From Methylotetracoccus oryzae (GTDB lineage Bacteria; Pseudomonadota; Gammaproteobacteria; Methylococcales; Methylococcaceae): a stretch of DNA of 45,987 bases. A program made the position numbers and the translations under genes. The DNA is taken from NCBI RefSeq assembly GCF_006175985.1, contig NZ_SRSH01000030.1, forward strand, positions 1 to 45,987. Direction: 5' to 3'. This document shows, piece by piece, positions 1-8,630 of the stretch (position 1 is its first letter; each line of letters begins with the position of its first letter). Below the pieces are notes generated by a model. The model was not told the DNA's origin, did not search any database, and saw nothing but the letters and a program-made list of their open reading frames with translations.

Positions 1-52
1 TCCGGGCGGAAATCGCCCTCTCAAACGCGGAATTTGCGTCACTAAAGTCCAT
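1..52 (-). CDS. Partial CDS, N-terminus only, unknown function
   Basis: An ATG on the minus strand at 52-50 opens a frame that runs off the left edge of the window; 17 residues are visible, beginning MDFSDANSAFERAISAR. It lies 54 nt downstream of the unknown gene at 107-940 and on the same strand, so it may be the next gene of the restriction-modification block. The N-terminus does not look like a typical HsdR start. A GGAG lies about 14 nt upstream of the ATG, which is rather far. Too little is visible to assign a function. Confidence 0.4.
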   Translation of the reverse strand, partial: MDFSDANSAFERAISAR

Positions 53-106
53 TTTCGACGCCTGATTCTCCGCGGGATGCGTCCTTGCGCGTCAACTCGG
101 AATTGT

Positions 107-940
107 TCAGAGGTTCCCTAAGGCCGTAGTTGCACGTAGTGGGTTACCTCGTTCTCCCTTGTCATTACTGACTTGGCGACGACTCTGCCGAAGATCGCTT
201 AGCACTTCGAATTCTTGCCGGCACCAATCTGCCATGTCCTCATCGCCAGTTAGTTCGAACCAGCTCGCAAATGATCGACGAAAAACGTAGTAACTCAGTT
301 CAATCGGTACCTTGGCCGCCTTTTCAGGGTCGCGAACGTGCAACGTGCCGACTCCACCCGGATTTTTGGAGTCAAGAGTTAGGACACTTCCGAAAGATCG
401 CGAGAAAGATGGATGGGCAACTGCGTCTTTGCATTGGCGAAGTGCAGCACCCATTGGTGACTTGTGACAGTTCGAACCAGTGCCCTTTGATTCCATTACT
501 GCCAAGTCGTTGATTGCCGTATTCAGCATGACGAAATCCGGAGATCTCGTCCCGGCATACGGGGGATGCAATCCTTCAACCCACGGGCCGAAATCGGTTA
601 TCCAGTGATAACCACGCTCCCATTGCCAGTAGGCATAACTCACTCCTTGCGCTAGTTCGCCAATTCGCGTGGTCGCCGAAAAATCACGAAGCACGTTCAA
701 GAAGTGGGCCGACACGCTGAGATCAGGGGCACGATTCCAGTCAAGCAAGAACTTTAGGGTCGGCTTGACGATGGCCGCCATGTATTTTCGCGATGCTCGC
801 CCAGCATTCACCGTTAGAACTGACCTAATCATCGCGAGTACAAGCTGACGATCATTTACTACGAAGGGTTGCTTTGGCGTCTTAACGGCTCCGGGGGGGG
901 CGCAGTTGTATTCTATGACTGGTATTGAGAATTGGGTCAT
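107..940 (-). CDS. Hypothetical protein directly downstream of hsdS
   Basis: A 277-aa protein of a family I do not recognise. I chose the ATG at 940-938 because it sits 5 nt after the hsdS stop codon; an upstream in-frame start at 1030 would overlap hsdS. There is no signal peptide, membrane segment or nuclease motif that I can name. The protein has several Trp/Tyr-rich stretches around residues 100-130 and a basic, polar C-terminus. Base composition is visibly less GC-rich than hsdM and the eCIS genes, which suggests it travels with the hsdS specificity region as a cassette. Position implies co-transcription with hsdM-hsdS, so an accessory role in the R-M block (for example a restriction modulator or co-carried defence gene) is possible but unproven. 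Confidence 0.65.
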   Translation of the reverse strand: MTQFSIPVIEYNCAPPGAVKTPKQPFVVNDRQLVLAMIRSVLTVNAGRASRKYMAAIVKPTLKFLLDWNRAPDLSVSAHFLNVLRDFSATTRIGELAQGVSYAYWQWERGYHWITDFGPWVEGLHPPYAGTRSPDFVMLNTAINDLAVMESKGTGSNCHKSPMGAALRQCKDAVAHPSFSRSFGSVLTLDSKNPGGVGTLHVRDPEKAAKVPIELSYYVFRRSFASWFELTGDEDMADWCRQEFEVLSDLRQSRRQVSNDKGERGNPLRATTALGNL

Positions 941-945
941 GTTGC

Positions 946-2232
946 TTATTCCACTGGATTGAGCGGCAAAGCTTGACCCAAGAGCAGGCGCGGTAGGAGA
1001 AGGTCGCGGGTGCGGCGAAGATTTGTGCAACTCGCGCGCAGTTTGTCCGACATAGCGTGAATCGGGGCCACAACATTGTCGAATTGTTGGAGCAAAGCGT
1101 GCGGGGGTGTAGCTACATTCAGTGCCCGGAACTCGGTCTTGTTAAACTTTGGCTGCGCAACGCCAGAGGTTATTCCGCGAATGCGATGTTGTCCTTCATC
1201 GCTACGAAGATAGTGAAAGACAAAGTTCGTACCCATGTGGGGCCGAACAAGCACGCTATTCGGCCCAAGCGTCATCGGCTTTCCGAGGTCAGGAACAAAA
1301 AATGTAGTTCCGACATTGCCGACGTTTGTGACAACGATATCCCCTGGGTGCAGTTCGCTCTTACGGAGGAATTGATAGCTGCCTTCCGTTACATGAACAT
1401 ACTTACCATTCCAACCCGAGTTGAAATCCGTTCCTCGAATTAGTATTGCGTAGTCGGGCTCATCCCGATACTGGACGTTCTGTTTTAAGCTCGCGAAGCT
1501 GCCGTTGGCTACGTAGTCTGTAACTACGCATATTTCACCCAGCTTCTTCACCTCCCACCCCTGCGGAATTTCACCCAGGGGCGACGCCACGCGCGGGACG
1601 GAATCGTGACCGGGGAAGCGGAAGTGGACGAACCACTCGCGGTAGAGGGCGCGGGCCATCGACTCCAGAATTTTGATGCGCCGCTGACTGTTCTCGATCA
1701 GCTCATCGTAAGCCGAAAGGATGCCTGCAATTCGCCGCTGGACAGGAAGTGGGGGAAGTGTCAGCGGTTCGCGCTCGGAAAAGGTTGTCCACTGAAAACG
1801 AGCAACCCCTGTGTGTTGCGTGTGATATGCGTGCATCGCGCCGGAGTTGTATAGGTCCTGGAGATACCAGAACATAAAAGCCGGATCGCATAGCTCCGTG
1901 TTGAAACGGATGAATCGGCTGAAGCTTGCACAGGTAAAAGGAAACTCGGAACGCGAAAACAATTGCGGGCGAAGCAGAACTGTCCGACCAGTGATTTGAT
2001 TCTTCGTCCCTCCTGCCGCTTCGATAATCAAATCCCAAGGCTGGAGCACCTTTCGCTCCGCGTGTCGCCTTGCGATATGTCGCCGGGGAGTGTTGGCAGT
2101 GGAACCAAAACGAATTTCCTCGAAATCCGTTCCTCGAATGGCAAGCATTTCCACGGAATCGTCGAACGGTTCGCCTTTGCCCCACTCGCCATCTTTTGAA
2201 ACCGTGATAAGGTCCTTGAGTACACAATCCAT
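946..2232 (-). CDS. hsdS: Type I restriction-modification specificity subunit HsdS
   Basis: A 428-aa protein with the two-half architecture of HsdS. Target-recognition domain 1 covers roughly residues 1-160. It is followed by a conserved spacer helix (about 165-205, from LPPLPVQRRIAGIL to the SMARALYREWF stretch). The second recognition domain covers roughly 225-375 (around GEIPQGWEVKKLGEI), and a second conserved helix follows near 380-420 (DLLLPRLLLGQ). HsdS selects the DNA sequence that the M2S methylase modifies and the R2M2S enzyme cleaves. The start at 2232 lies 2 nt beyond the hsdM stop, so the genes are tightly coupled. The recognition domains, especially the N-terminal one, look lower in GC than the conserved helices, as expected when recognition domains are exchanged horizontally. 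Confidence 0.93.
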   Translation of the reverse strand: MDCVLKDLITVSKDGEWGKGEPFDDSVEMLAIRGTDFEEIRFGSTANTPRRHIARRHAERKVLQPWDLIIEAAGGTKNQITGRTVLLRPQLFSRSEFPFTCASFSRFIRFNTELCDPAFMFWYLQDLYNSGAMHAYHTQHTGVARFQWTTFSEREPLTLPPLPVQRRIAGILSAYDELIENSQRRIKILESMARALYREWFVHFRFPGHDSVPRVASPLGEIPQGWEVKKLGEICVVTDYVANGSFASLKQNVQYRDEPDYAILIRGTDFNSGWNGKYVHVTEGSYQFLRKSELHPGDIVVTNVGNVGTTFFVPDLGKPMTLGPNSVLVRPHMGTNFVFHYLRSDEGQHRIRGITSGVAQPKFNKTEFRALNVATPPHALLQQFDNVVAPIHAMSDKLRASCTNLRRTRDLLLPRLLLGQALPLNPVE

Positions 2233-2234
2233 CT

Positions 2235-3854
2235 TTACGCCCCCAGAATGCCCGCCACATTCGCGGCGATGGTCTGCTCAAGCTCCCGCGCCTGGGCGTT
2301 CAGCGCTTCCAGTTCCTCGTTCAGGGTTTCGAGTTGTTCCTTGAAGTCCTCGTCGCTGACATCCTCACCCGGCGCAACGCCGACATAGCGGCCGGGGTTG
2401 AGCGACCAGCCCTGCGCTTCGATCTCAGCCAGCGTCGCCGCCTTGCACAGGCCGGGCACATCGGCGTAGACAGGCTGCTTGCCGAAGACCTCCGCCAGCT
2501 TGGCCGCCGTCTCGTCGCCGCCAACGGTCAAATCCAATGATTCGCCGCGATAAAGGCGCACCAGGTTGGCGATGAAGCCGATCTGCGCGTGCGACCAGTC
2601 GCGGTGGGCGCGGTCCACCTGTCGGTATATGTGGCGGGCGTCGATGAACAGCACGGTGTCGGCGCGCGGTGTGCCGGCTTTGCCCTTGTCCAGAAACCAC
2701 AGCGTGCAGGGCAGCGTGACGGTGTAGAACATGTTGGGGCCGACGGCGACCATGACATCCACCGCACGCGCCTCGATCAGCCTCTGCCGCAGTTCCTGCT
2801 CGCTGGAGCGGGCGTCGGAGGCCGAATTGGCCATGACGAAACCCGCGCGGCCATGGGCATTGAGCGATGAATAGAAAAGCTGAATCCACAGATAGTTGGC
2901 GTTGTCGGTGCGCGGCAGGCCGAAGGGGTAGCGGCGGCCGGGCCCCACACTGTCCTTGAGCCTTTCCTTGTCCACCGCATTGACGTTGAAGGGCGGATTG
3001 GCGAGCACGAAGTCGAACGCGCCGGTGGCGTCGTGCGGGTCGTCGTAGTAGCTGTTGACGTTGCCGCCGTGGCGGATGTCGCCCTCCAGCCCGTGCACGG
3101 CGAGGTTCAGGCGGCACAGGCGGCCCGTTTCGTCGGTCTTCTCCACGCCGCAGATGGACAGCTCGGCGGCGGGCTTCTTCTGGTGCTCGGTCACGAAGCG
3201 CGCCGACTGCACGAACATGCCGCCGGAACCGCAGGCGGAATCGAGGATGCGGCCGTGGTAAGGTTCGATGACTTCGACGATCAGCTTGACCATGCTGGCT
3301 GGGGTGTAGAACTCGCCCCCCTTCTGCCCTTCGGTGCGGGCGAACTCGCCGAGGAAGTATTCGTAGATCCGCCCGAAGGCATCGAAATCGACCGTGGCGG
3401 GAATCTCGGAGACCTTCTTCAGCAAGTCCTTCAGCAAGCTACTGGTGAACAGGTTGTAGGTCTTCGGGAGCACGCCGGCGAGTTGGGTGTTGTATTTCTC
3501 CACCTCGCGCATCGCCGCATTGACCTGTGCCCCGATGTCCGCGCCTTCGGGCAGGGACAGCAGGTAGTCGAAACGGGCCAGGCCGCTCAGGTACAAGATT
3601 CCTTCCGCATGGTAGGCGGCGGGCTCCTCGACCCGGCTGCCGCGGCGCGTCGAGGCGCCTTCAGCTTCGAGCTGCGCGCGCTGTGCCGCGAATCGCACAT
3701 CGGCAAAACGCAGGAAGATCAGCCCCAGGATCGGCCCCGAGTATTCCTGGGCCTTCAGGCCGGAGTTGGCGCGAAACTGGTCGGCGGCATCCCACAGGCG
3801 CTTTTCGAGGGTGGTGTTGGCGGTGTCTTTTTCGGAAGGTGCAATCCAGTGCAT
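2235..3854 (-). CDS. hsdM: Type I restriction-modification DNA methyltransferase HsdM
   Basis: A 539-aa N6-adenine methyltransferase subunit. Visible signatures are the HsdM N-terminal helical domain (about 10-130), the EFYTP segment at 181-185, the S-adenosylmethionine-binding motif [10 protein letters not shown] at 205-214 and the catalytic NPPF at 286-289. A coiled C-terminal helix (about 500-530) probably docks HsdS. Length is normal for the family and there are no frameshifts. It is the first gene of the minus-strand set hsdM-hsdS-unknown. The ATG at 3854 has only a weak ribosome-binding site, but the N-terminus matches what is usual for the family. HsdR is not seen here and could lie to the left of the window. 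Confidence 0.96.
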   Translation of the reverse strand: MHWIAPSEKDTANTTLEKRLWDAADQFRANSGLKAQEYSGPILGLIFLRFADVRFAAQRAQLEAEGASTRRGSRVEEPAAYHAEGILYLSGLARFDYLLSLPEGADIGAQVNAAMREVEKYNTQLAGVLPKTYNLFTSSLLKDLLKKVSEIPATVDFDAFGRIYEYFLGEFARTEGQKGGEFYTPASMVKLIVEVIEPYHGRILDSACGSGGMFVQSARFVTEHQKKPAAELSICGVEKTDETGRLCRLNLAVHGLEGDIRHGGNVNSYYDDPHDATGAFDFVLANPPFNVNAVDKERLKDSVGPGRRYPFGLPRTDNANYLWIQLFYSSLNAHGRAGFVMANSASDARSSEQELRQRLIEARAVDVMVAVGPNMFYTVTLPCTLWFLDKGKAGTPRADTVLFIDARHIYRQVDRAHRDWSHAQIGFIANLVRLYRGESLDLTVGGDETAAKLAEVFGKQPVYADVPGLCKAATLAEIEAQGWSLNPGRYVGVAPGEDVSDEDFKEQLETLNEELEALNAQARELEQTIAANVAGILGA

Positions 3855-4159
3855 GGTCAGCGAAGGTGTCAGGGAAATGCGAGCGGCGGCGAATGCCCAC
3901 CTTGGACTCGACCGCTAGGTAAGCGGAGGAAGTAGCAGACGGGTTCCCCGGCAGGCCGGGCGCCGGGACGCGGGGCGACAAGTCCCAATGACGCGGTAAT
4001 CCATTCGGGGAATTCCTGCTTTTCGGAATGCGGATTTATTGCAGGAAATGCGGCGTCGATCAACCGGAGTACCGGTCTGTTTCGGCATTCTGCGCACAGC
4101 GGTCGCTCTTGGGCGCGCGTCACCTTCAAGCCCAAAGACCTCGTCGGCCCTGCCGCCGC
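3855..4159. other. Intergenic region upstream of hsdM, no gene seen
   Basis: About 305 nt between the hsdM start and the end of the small winged-helix gene. Frames here (for example 4028-4351 on the plus strand) are Arg/Pro-rich composition artefacts. It must hold the hsdM promoter on the minus strand, but I see no clear -35/-10 pair. Confidence 0.4.
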
Positions 4160-4408
4160 CTAAGGTCTATCGTTCGCCGCGCTATACAACAGATCGCTGC
4201 CCTCGCCTCCGCCGGACAGCCGGCGCGCCCTGACCTTCCCTCGCACCTCCAGCCGCGCCAGCGCCGTCCGCACGGTGGCGAGCGCGTACCGCTGGTGCAG
4301 CCAGACCTCCGCTATCCCGCGCGCCGTATCCGACGCCTGCGGCCGTTGTGACAGATAGCGGGCGATGGCCGATGCCGCCGCTTCGATATCTCCGGAATCT
4401 TCGCGCAT
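4160..4408 (-). CDS. Small winged-helix-like DNA-binding protein, divergent from the eCIS locus
   Basis: An 82-aa protein. I chose the ATG at 4408 because GGGAGGT lies 4 nt upstream; the longer frame to 4456 lacks such a site. Residues about 5-65 read as a compact helical winged-helix fold: helix AAASAIARYL, then SDTARGIAEVWL, then the recognition-helix-like YALATVRTALARLEVRGKVRARRL with a basic wing. This resembles small winged-helix proteins with the pattern of a short N-terminal helix followed by a SDTAxGIAxxWL-type turn. It is transcribed away from the eCIS genes and shares their 530-nt upstream region, so a regulatory role on that locus is plausible; that is inference from position only. 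Confidence 0.7.
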   Translation of the reverse strand: MREDSGDIEAAASAIARYLSQRPQASDTARGIAEVWLHQRYALATVRTALARLEVRGKVRARRLSGGGEGSDLLYSAANDRP

Positions 4409-4534
4409 CGAGACCTCCCGGCAATCGGACCCACTGGCCTTCAAGCCTTCAAGCATGCAAGGCGCACACCAGCGCCGGGGGGGCCGGCTGGCGTGCCCGG
4501 CGGAGCCTCCGCCTCATCCACGGCGACTTTTTCC

Positions 4535-4550
4535 GGGGCAGGTCCGCCCC
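4535..4550. promoter_or_regulatory. Candidate activator site A (GGGGCAG-type dyad)
   Basis: GGGGCAGGTCCGCCCC, an imperfect dyad that matches the site at 4712-4727 at 13 of 16 positions. It lies about 310 nt upstream of the candidate sigma-54 promoter, within the range for a sigma-54 enhancer. Binding by the activator encoded at 40620-41609 is a guess. Confidence 0.25.
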
Positions 4551-4711
4551 AACTCGGAAGTACGCAACGAAACGCGAACGGAACAGGGGTAGACCCGGCG
4601 GCCCATTACTCCAGCCGGCTCCAGCACACCTCCGGGGCTTGGTCGATCTCGGCCATCCGCCTCCGGGTTCGGTCACTCGGCGCTTAGCATACCCCGGATC
4701 GCCGCGGGGCC

Positions 4712-4727
4712 GGGGCAGTCCTGCCCC
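4712..4727. promoter_or_regulatory. Candidate activator site B (GGGGCAG-TC-CTGCCCC palindrome)
   Basis: A perfect 7-bp inverted repeat with a 2-nt spacer, about 135 nt upstream of the -24 element at 4861. This is the normal distance for an enhancer of a sigma-54 promoter. It could also be a simple GC-rich hairpin; there is no T tract to make it a terminator. Confidence 0.35.
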
Positions 4728-4860
4728 ACCCCGATGGCCCAATAATCCGCGGCTCACGCGCCATCGTGCACTGCCGGTCAACCTGTGCCTGGGACCTGGC
4801 CGCCCCGGCCACACCACCGAAGGCCGGCCTAAGCCTCTGATGTTGTTCGCTCGGAGCACT

Positions 4861-4876
4861 AGGCACAGTCTCTGCT
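4861..4876 (+). promoter_or_regulatory. Candidate sigma-54 (-24/-12) promoter of the eCIS locus
   Basis: AGGCACAGTCTCTGCT fits the sigma-54 consensus TGGCAC-N5-TTGCA closely. GG is at 4862-4863 and GC at 4874-4875, with the exact 12-nt register required between the -24 and -12 elements, and GGCAC and TGC are intact. Transcription would begin near 4886, giving a leader of about 50 nt before the ATG at 4939. A sigma-54 activator gene lies at the other end of the locus, which supports the call. I see no competing sigma-70 promoter in the same stretch. Confidence 0.55.
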
Positions 4877-4938
4877 CTAGTAAAGGTCATCAGCGCTTGG
4901 CGACCCTGAATCAGGCAGGCAGCAACAACCGGCAACTG

Positions 4939-5529
4939 ATGGCCAATGTATTCGCGATTCATTCGGTGGGCAGTTCGATCGTGACCTTTCTGCGCAACAC
5001 TTACCCGCAGCAAGCCGACGGGCGAACCATGCCGACCTGCAGTTTCGAGTTGACCTCGGGAGGGCAACTCGCGGGCGACATCGACGAGACCACGCATTTG
5101 TCGCTGTACCTGTATCGCGTGACCGTCAATGAGCACAGCCGTCAGACCCGGCGACCCGGAACGCCGGCCGACGGCTTCGTCCCGTTGGGGCTCGATCTTC
5201 ACTATCTGCTGACCGCCTGGGCCGGAAATCCCCTGGACGAACAGGTCACGCTGGCCTGGGCAATGCAGCAGTTGCATCGCTTTCCCGTGCTCGATGCGTC
5301 CTCGCTTTCGGACGAAGCCGGTTGGGGGCCCGACGAGGTGGTTCAGATCATCCCGGCCGAGTTGAGCAACGAGGACGTCATGCGCATCTGGGATGCGCTG
5401 GAGCCGGCCTACCGCCTGTCGGTCTCCTACGTGGCCCGACTAGTACGGCTCGATCCCGACGAAGACACCGAAACGTTCCGGCCGGTCGTGGCACGACGCC
5501 ATGCCTACGGACGGGAGGAACTGGGCTGA
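4939..5529 (+). CDS. DUF4255 protein, Afp16/Pvc16-like tail terminator (cap)
   Basis: A 196-aa protein opening MANVFAIHSVGSSIVTFLRN, the usual DUF4255 start, followed by the family-typical SLYLYRVTVN strand near residues 54-63, the LHYLLTAWA segment near 90 and an AMQQLH..PVL helix near 108-120. In Afp and PVC particles the DUF4255 protein closes the tube and sheath at the end away from the baseplate and sets final assembly. I chose the ATG at 4939 because homologous sequence begins there; the ribosome-binding site is weak. It is the first gene after the candidate sigma-54 promoter, and its stop overlaps the next start (TGATG). Confidence 0.88.
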   Translation: MANVFAIHSVGSSIVTFLRNTYPQQADGRTMPTCSFELTSGGQLAGDIDETTHLSLYLYRVTVNEHSRQTRRPGTPADGFVPLGLDLHYLLTAWAGNPLDEQVTLAWAMQQLHRFPVLDASSLSDEAGWGPDEVVQIIPAELSNEDVMRIWDALEPAYRLSVSYVARLVRLDPDEDTETFRPVVARRHAYGREELG

Positions 5530-6326
5530 TGCGCGCCCTGCGCGAACTCGAACGCAGCGAGTGGCGGGCACTTGGAGCGGTCCGCTTCATAGACGCCATC
5601 ACGCGGGCACCAGTCGACGCACCGCTCCGGGTCGAGGCCCCCGGCGCCCTGATCCGACGCAATCGCAGCGGGCTGTTCGTAATCCATCGCTGGCAGGCAC
5701 TGGCGGCGCACGAGCCCGCGTTCCAGGCGCCGCCAACACAGCCGGCGGTCGGGTCACAGACCCTGCGTCTGGTCGTCGACGATCCGCAGGGAGCCTATCT
5801 GCCGCTCGCCGTTTCCTTGCGGCTGCCCCGCAACCCCGCCGCTGGGCCCGACGCCTTGTTCCAGCCGGAAAACGTGCCCTTGTATCCCTCTTCCGCGGCG
5901 CGCCTGGGCGCGAACTGGGCCACGGTGCGCGCAACGGTCACGGAGACCCGTTCGGGCGACGCCCTGGGCGGCGCGCTGGTGCGCATACTCGCGCGCGATC
6001 AGGTCCTGGCCCGCGGGCTGTCCGACTGGCGCGGCGAAGCCCTGGTCCCGGTGGCCGGCGTTCCGGTCACGACCTTCTCGGAAGACGAGGAAGCGGTCGT
6101 CATCAGCGAGATCGGCGTCACCGTCGAAGCGGCGTTCGACCCGGCGGCGGGGCGACGGACCCCGATCGCAGCGGTCCGCTCCGGCACGGCACCCGCTTCG
6201 TTGCCGCTGGTTGACCCCGCGTCCGTCGAAGGCCGGCTGGCCACCCTGCCGCGCAGCCGGGCCCTGGAACTCCGCATCGCCGCGCGGCGCGGCGAGCATG
6301 TCGCGCTGACGATCCGGATTCGATGA
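5529..6326 (+). CDS. eCIS-associated beta-rich protein of unknown function
   Basis: A 265-aa protein. Its ATG overlaps the DUF4255 stop, so it is translationally coupled. There are no membrane segments or catalytic motifs. Residues about 135-190 (TVRATVTETRSGDALGGALV through the DWRGEALVPVAGVP turn) look like the Ig/transthyretin-like sandwich of carboxypeptidase-regulatory domains. The first 110 residues also look strand-rich, with a conserved-looking LRLVVDDPQGAYLPLAVSLRLP segment. Its place between the cap protein and the sheath suggests a structural accessory of the cap end, but I do not recognise a named family. Confidence 0.72.
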   Translation: MRALRELERSEWRALGAVRFIDAITRAPVDAPLRVEAPGALIRRNRSGLFVIHRWQALAAHEPAFQAPPTQPAVGSQTLRLVVDDPQGAYLPLAVSLRLPRNPAAGPDALFQPENVPLYPSSAARLGANWATVRATVTETRSGDALGGALVRILARDQVLARGLSDWRGEALVPVAGVPVTTFSEDEEAVVISEIGVTVEAAFDPAAGRRTPIAAVRSGTAPASLPLVDPASVEGRLATLPRSRALELRIAARRGEHVALTIRIR

Positions 6327-6374
6327 GCGGTCCGGCCATGATCAACCACCCTCTTGATGCAAAGGAGACCCGCC

Positions 6375-8132
6375 ATGCCTGAATACCTTGCCCCGGGCGT
6401 GTACGTCGAAGAAACCAGCTTCCGGGCGAAGTCCATCGAGGGTGTAGGCACCAGCACCACCGCCTTCGTCGGGCCTACCCGTAAGGGACCGCACCGCGCC
6501 AACGACAACGACCTGCAGACGCCCGAACTGCTGACCAGCTACGGCGACTTCGAACGCATCTATGGGGGCTATGCGGACTTGAACGTCACCGCCGGGGTCC
6601 CGGCGACGAACTACCTGGCCCATGCGGTGCTGGCCTTCTTCAACGAAGGCGGTTCTAGGCTCTACGTCTCGCGCGTACGCAGCGCCGGCGCATCGGCGGC
6701 GGAGGCCCCGGTCGTCGGTGATGGCCCGAACAACGAGCGGATCAGTTTCGTGGCCCGCTTCGCGGGCTCCGGCGGCAACGGCCGGGTCACGGTCCGCGAG
6801 ATCGTTGCGCCGGCATCCCCGGTCACGATGTCCAGTGCGCCGCAGGGCAGCCTGCTGCGCACCGGGGCCGGCGGCGCGGTTGCGCATCACGTCAAGATCG
6901 GCGAGACCTGGCGCCCGGCGGCCAACACCGACGATCCCGCGGCCGATGCCGCAACGCTGGCCGAAGCCAATCCGCGCCTGCTCACACTGCAGCTCACGGC
7001 GAGCGATGCCGATGACAATGTGCTGGCCTGGGACGCCCTGGGCCACGACCGGCGGCATCCACGCTGGATCGGCCATGTGTTGTCCGAGAACCCGACCCGC
7101 CGCGCCGATGCGCTGCAAAACTGGCTTGCGATCCGCATCGGCGAGGCCGTCAGTGCGATCGACCTGCGTGATGGCCTGTTCAACGGCGGCGCAGCCAATC
7201 CACAAGGCCAGCTGGAGCGCACTCGCGTACTGACCGGCGGCGACGACGGCGGCGAACCGACCGAGGCCGAGTATCGGCTCGCGCTCGGCGCCATTGCCGC
7301 ACTGGAAGACGTGTCCATCGTCGCGGCCCCCGGGAGTTCGGCTTACACGAACGCTGCCAGCCCGGTGATGCGCGCGCTGATCTCGCATGCCGAGGCCCGC
7401 CGTGCCTACCGCATCGCCGTGCTCGACACGCCGCCGGGGCAGATCCCGGGCAACGTCCGGACGCTGCGCGGCACGGTCGATTCGCGCCATGCAGCGCTCT
7501 ACTACCCCTGGGTCGTCGTCGCCAATCCGAACGCACGCCCCGGCCGGGAAGACATCCCGCGCGAAATCGCCCTGCCCCCCTCCGGCTACGTCTGCGGCAT
7601 CTACGCGCGCAACGACGTGCAGCGCGGCGTTCACAAGGCGCCGGCCAACGAAGTCGTGCGCAGTGCCCTGCGCTTCGAGGTCGACGTCAATTTCGGCCAG
7701 CAGGAGCTGTTGAACCCGATGGGAGTCAACTGCCTGCGCCTGCTGTCCGGCCGCGGCTACCGTGTATGGGGCGCCCGGCTCATCTCCTCCGACCCGGAAT
7801 GGAAATACGTCAGCGACCGGCGGTATTTCAACTACCTCGAGTCGTCGATCGATCGGGGCACCCAATGGGCCGTGTTCGAACCGAACGGCGAGCGACTCTG
7901 GGCCAACGTCCGGCAGACCATCGCCGACTTTCTCTACAACGAATGGCAGAACGGCGCCCTGCTCGGCACCACGACCGACGAGGCCTTCTTCGTGCGCTGC
8001 GACCGCAGCACGATGACTCAGAACGACCTGGACAACGGCCGGCTGATCTGTCTGATCGGCGTGGCCATCCTGAAGCCCGCCGAGTTCGTGATCTTCAGGA
8101 TCGGCCAGAAGACCGCGGAAACCGCATCCTGA
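6375..8132 (+). CDS. Tail sheath protein 1 (full length)
   Basis: A 585-aa sheath subunit of the phage-tail-sheath family. It opens with MPEYLAPGVYVEE, the canonical N-terminal linker that strand-exchanges with neighbouring subunits. It ends with the conserved C-terminal domain carrying AFFVRCDRSTMTQNDLDNGR and a final ILKPAEFVIFRI strand. The sheath contracts to drive the inner tube through the target membrane. The start is set by AAAGGAG about 8 nt before the ATG; an upstream in-frame start at 6354 precedes this site. It is followed after 28 nt by the tube gene. Of the two sheath genes this is the likely main one because both linker ends are present. Confidence 0.96.
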   Translation: MPEYLAPGVYVEETSFRAKSIEGVGTSTTAFVGPTRKGPHRANDNDLQTPELLTSYGDFERIYGGYADLNVTAGVPATNYLAHAVLAFFNEGGSRLYVSRVRSAGASAAEAPVVGDGPNNERISFVARFAGSGGNGRVTVREIVAPASPVTMSSAPQGSLLRTGAGGAVAHHVKIGETWRPAANTDDPAADAATLAEANPRLLTLQLTASDADDNVLAWDALGHDRRHPRWIGHVLSENPTRRADALQNWLAIRIGEAVSAIDLRDGLFNGGAANPQGQLERTRVLTGGDDGGEPTEAEYRLALGAIAALEDVSIVAAPGSSAYTNAASPVMRALISHAEARRAYRIAVLDTPPGQIPGNVRTLRGTVDSRHAALYYPWVVVANPNARPGREDIPREIALPPSGYVCGIYARNDVQRGVHKAPANEVVRSALRFEVDVNFGQQELLNPMGVNCLRLLSGRGYRVWGARLISSDPEWKYVSDRRYFNYLESSIDRGTQWAVFEPNGERLWANVRQTIADFLYNEWQNGALLGTTTDEAFFVRCDRSTMTQNDLDNGRLICLIGVAILKPAEFVIFRIGQKTAETAS

Positions 8133-8160
8133 AACCGCCCGGTAACCTTGGAGCTCAGAC

Positions 8161-8607
8161 ATGGCTGACAGAACCACTCCCTACGGCGCCTTCAACTATC
8201 TCGTCGAGTTCGACGGCGGCGAGGTGCTCGGCGGCTTCTCGGACGTCTCGGGCATCGGGACCGAGATCACGATCGCCGAGTACCGCAACGGCAACGAAAA
8301 GGAAAACCACGTCCGCAAGGTCGCCGGTATCCACAAGGTTTCCGACGTGACCGGGAAACGTGGACTCATCAACTCGAAATCGCTATTCGACTGGATCAAG
8401 CAGAGCCGGACCAACGGCCCCGATGCCCAGCGGACGATGAAGATCACGCTATTGGACGAGGCCCAGCGCCCGGTGCAGTCCTGGGTATTGCGCGGCGTGA
8501 TCCCGATGAAATACACCGGGCCGACGCTGGCCGGGAAAGGTGGCGGCGACGTCGCGATGGAGGAGATCGTATTCTCCGCCCAGGCCTTCGAGATCACCGC
8601 GCCCTGA
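8161..8607 (+). CDS. Inner tube protein 1 (T4 gp19-like)
   Basis: A 148-aa tube subunit. The N-terminal pattern (PYGAFNYLVEFDGGEVLGGFSDVSG), the central LFDWIKQ helix and the C-terminal EEIVFSAQAFEI strand are those of gp19-family tube proteins, which stack as hexameric rings inside the sheath and resemble Hcp in fold. Length is normal. It starts at 8161 after a TTGGAG site and sits between the two sheath genes, the common eCIS order. Confidence 0.95.
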   Translation: MADRTTPYGAFNYLVEFDGGEVLGGFSDVSGIGTEITIAEYRNGNEKENHVRKVAGIHKVSDVTGKRGLINSKSLFDWIKQSRTNGPDAQRTMKITLLDEAQRPVQSWVLRGVIPMKYTGPTLAGKGGGDVAMEEIVFSAQAFEITAP

Positions 8608-8630
8608 GCCGGACCGGGAAGCGAACGGCC

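Larger units (their letters stand above)
4409..4938. other. 530-nt shared upstream region of the eCIS locus
   Basis: This stretch separates the small winged-helix gene (minus) from the first eCIS gene (plus). It holds a sigma-54-type promoter match at 4861-4876, two related dyad-like sites at 4535-4550 and 4712-4727, and a 10-bp palindrome AGGCCGGCCT at 4821-4830. Frames running through it (for example 4348 onward, in frame with the DUF4255 gene) lack family-like sequence before 4939 and I read them as non-coding. Confidence 0.6.

Noticed and set aside
1..52. Start of hsdR
   Set aside because: Position would fit, but the 17 visible residues do not resemble an HsdR N-terminus, so I left it unnamed.
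3033..3935. 300-aa plus-strand frame opposite hsdM
   Set aside because: Shadow of hsdM, Val/Gly/Ala-rich, no ribosome-binding site, hsdM is certain on the other strand.
6342..8177. 611-aa open frame on the minus strand
   Set aside because: Antisense shadow of the sheath gene; long open frames opposite GC-rich genes are expected and its sequence resembles no protein family.
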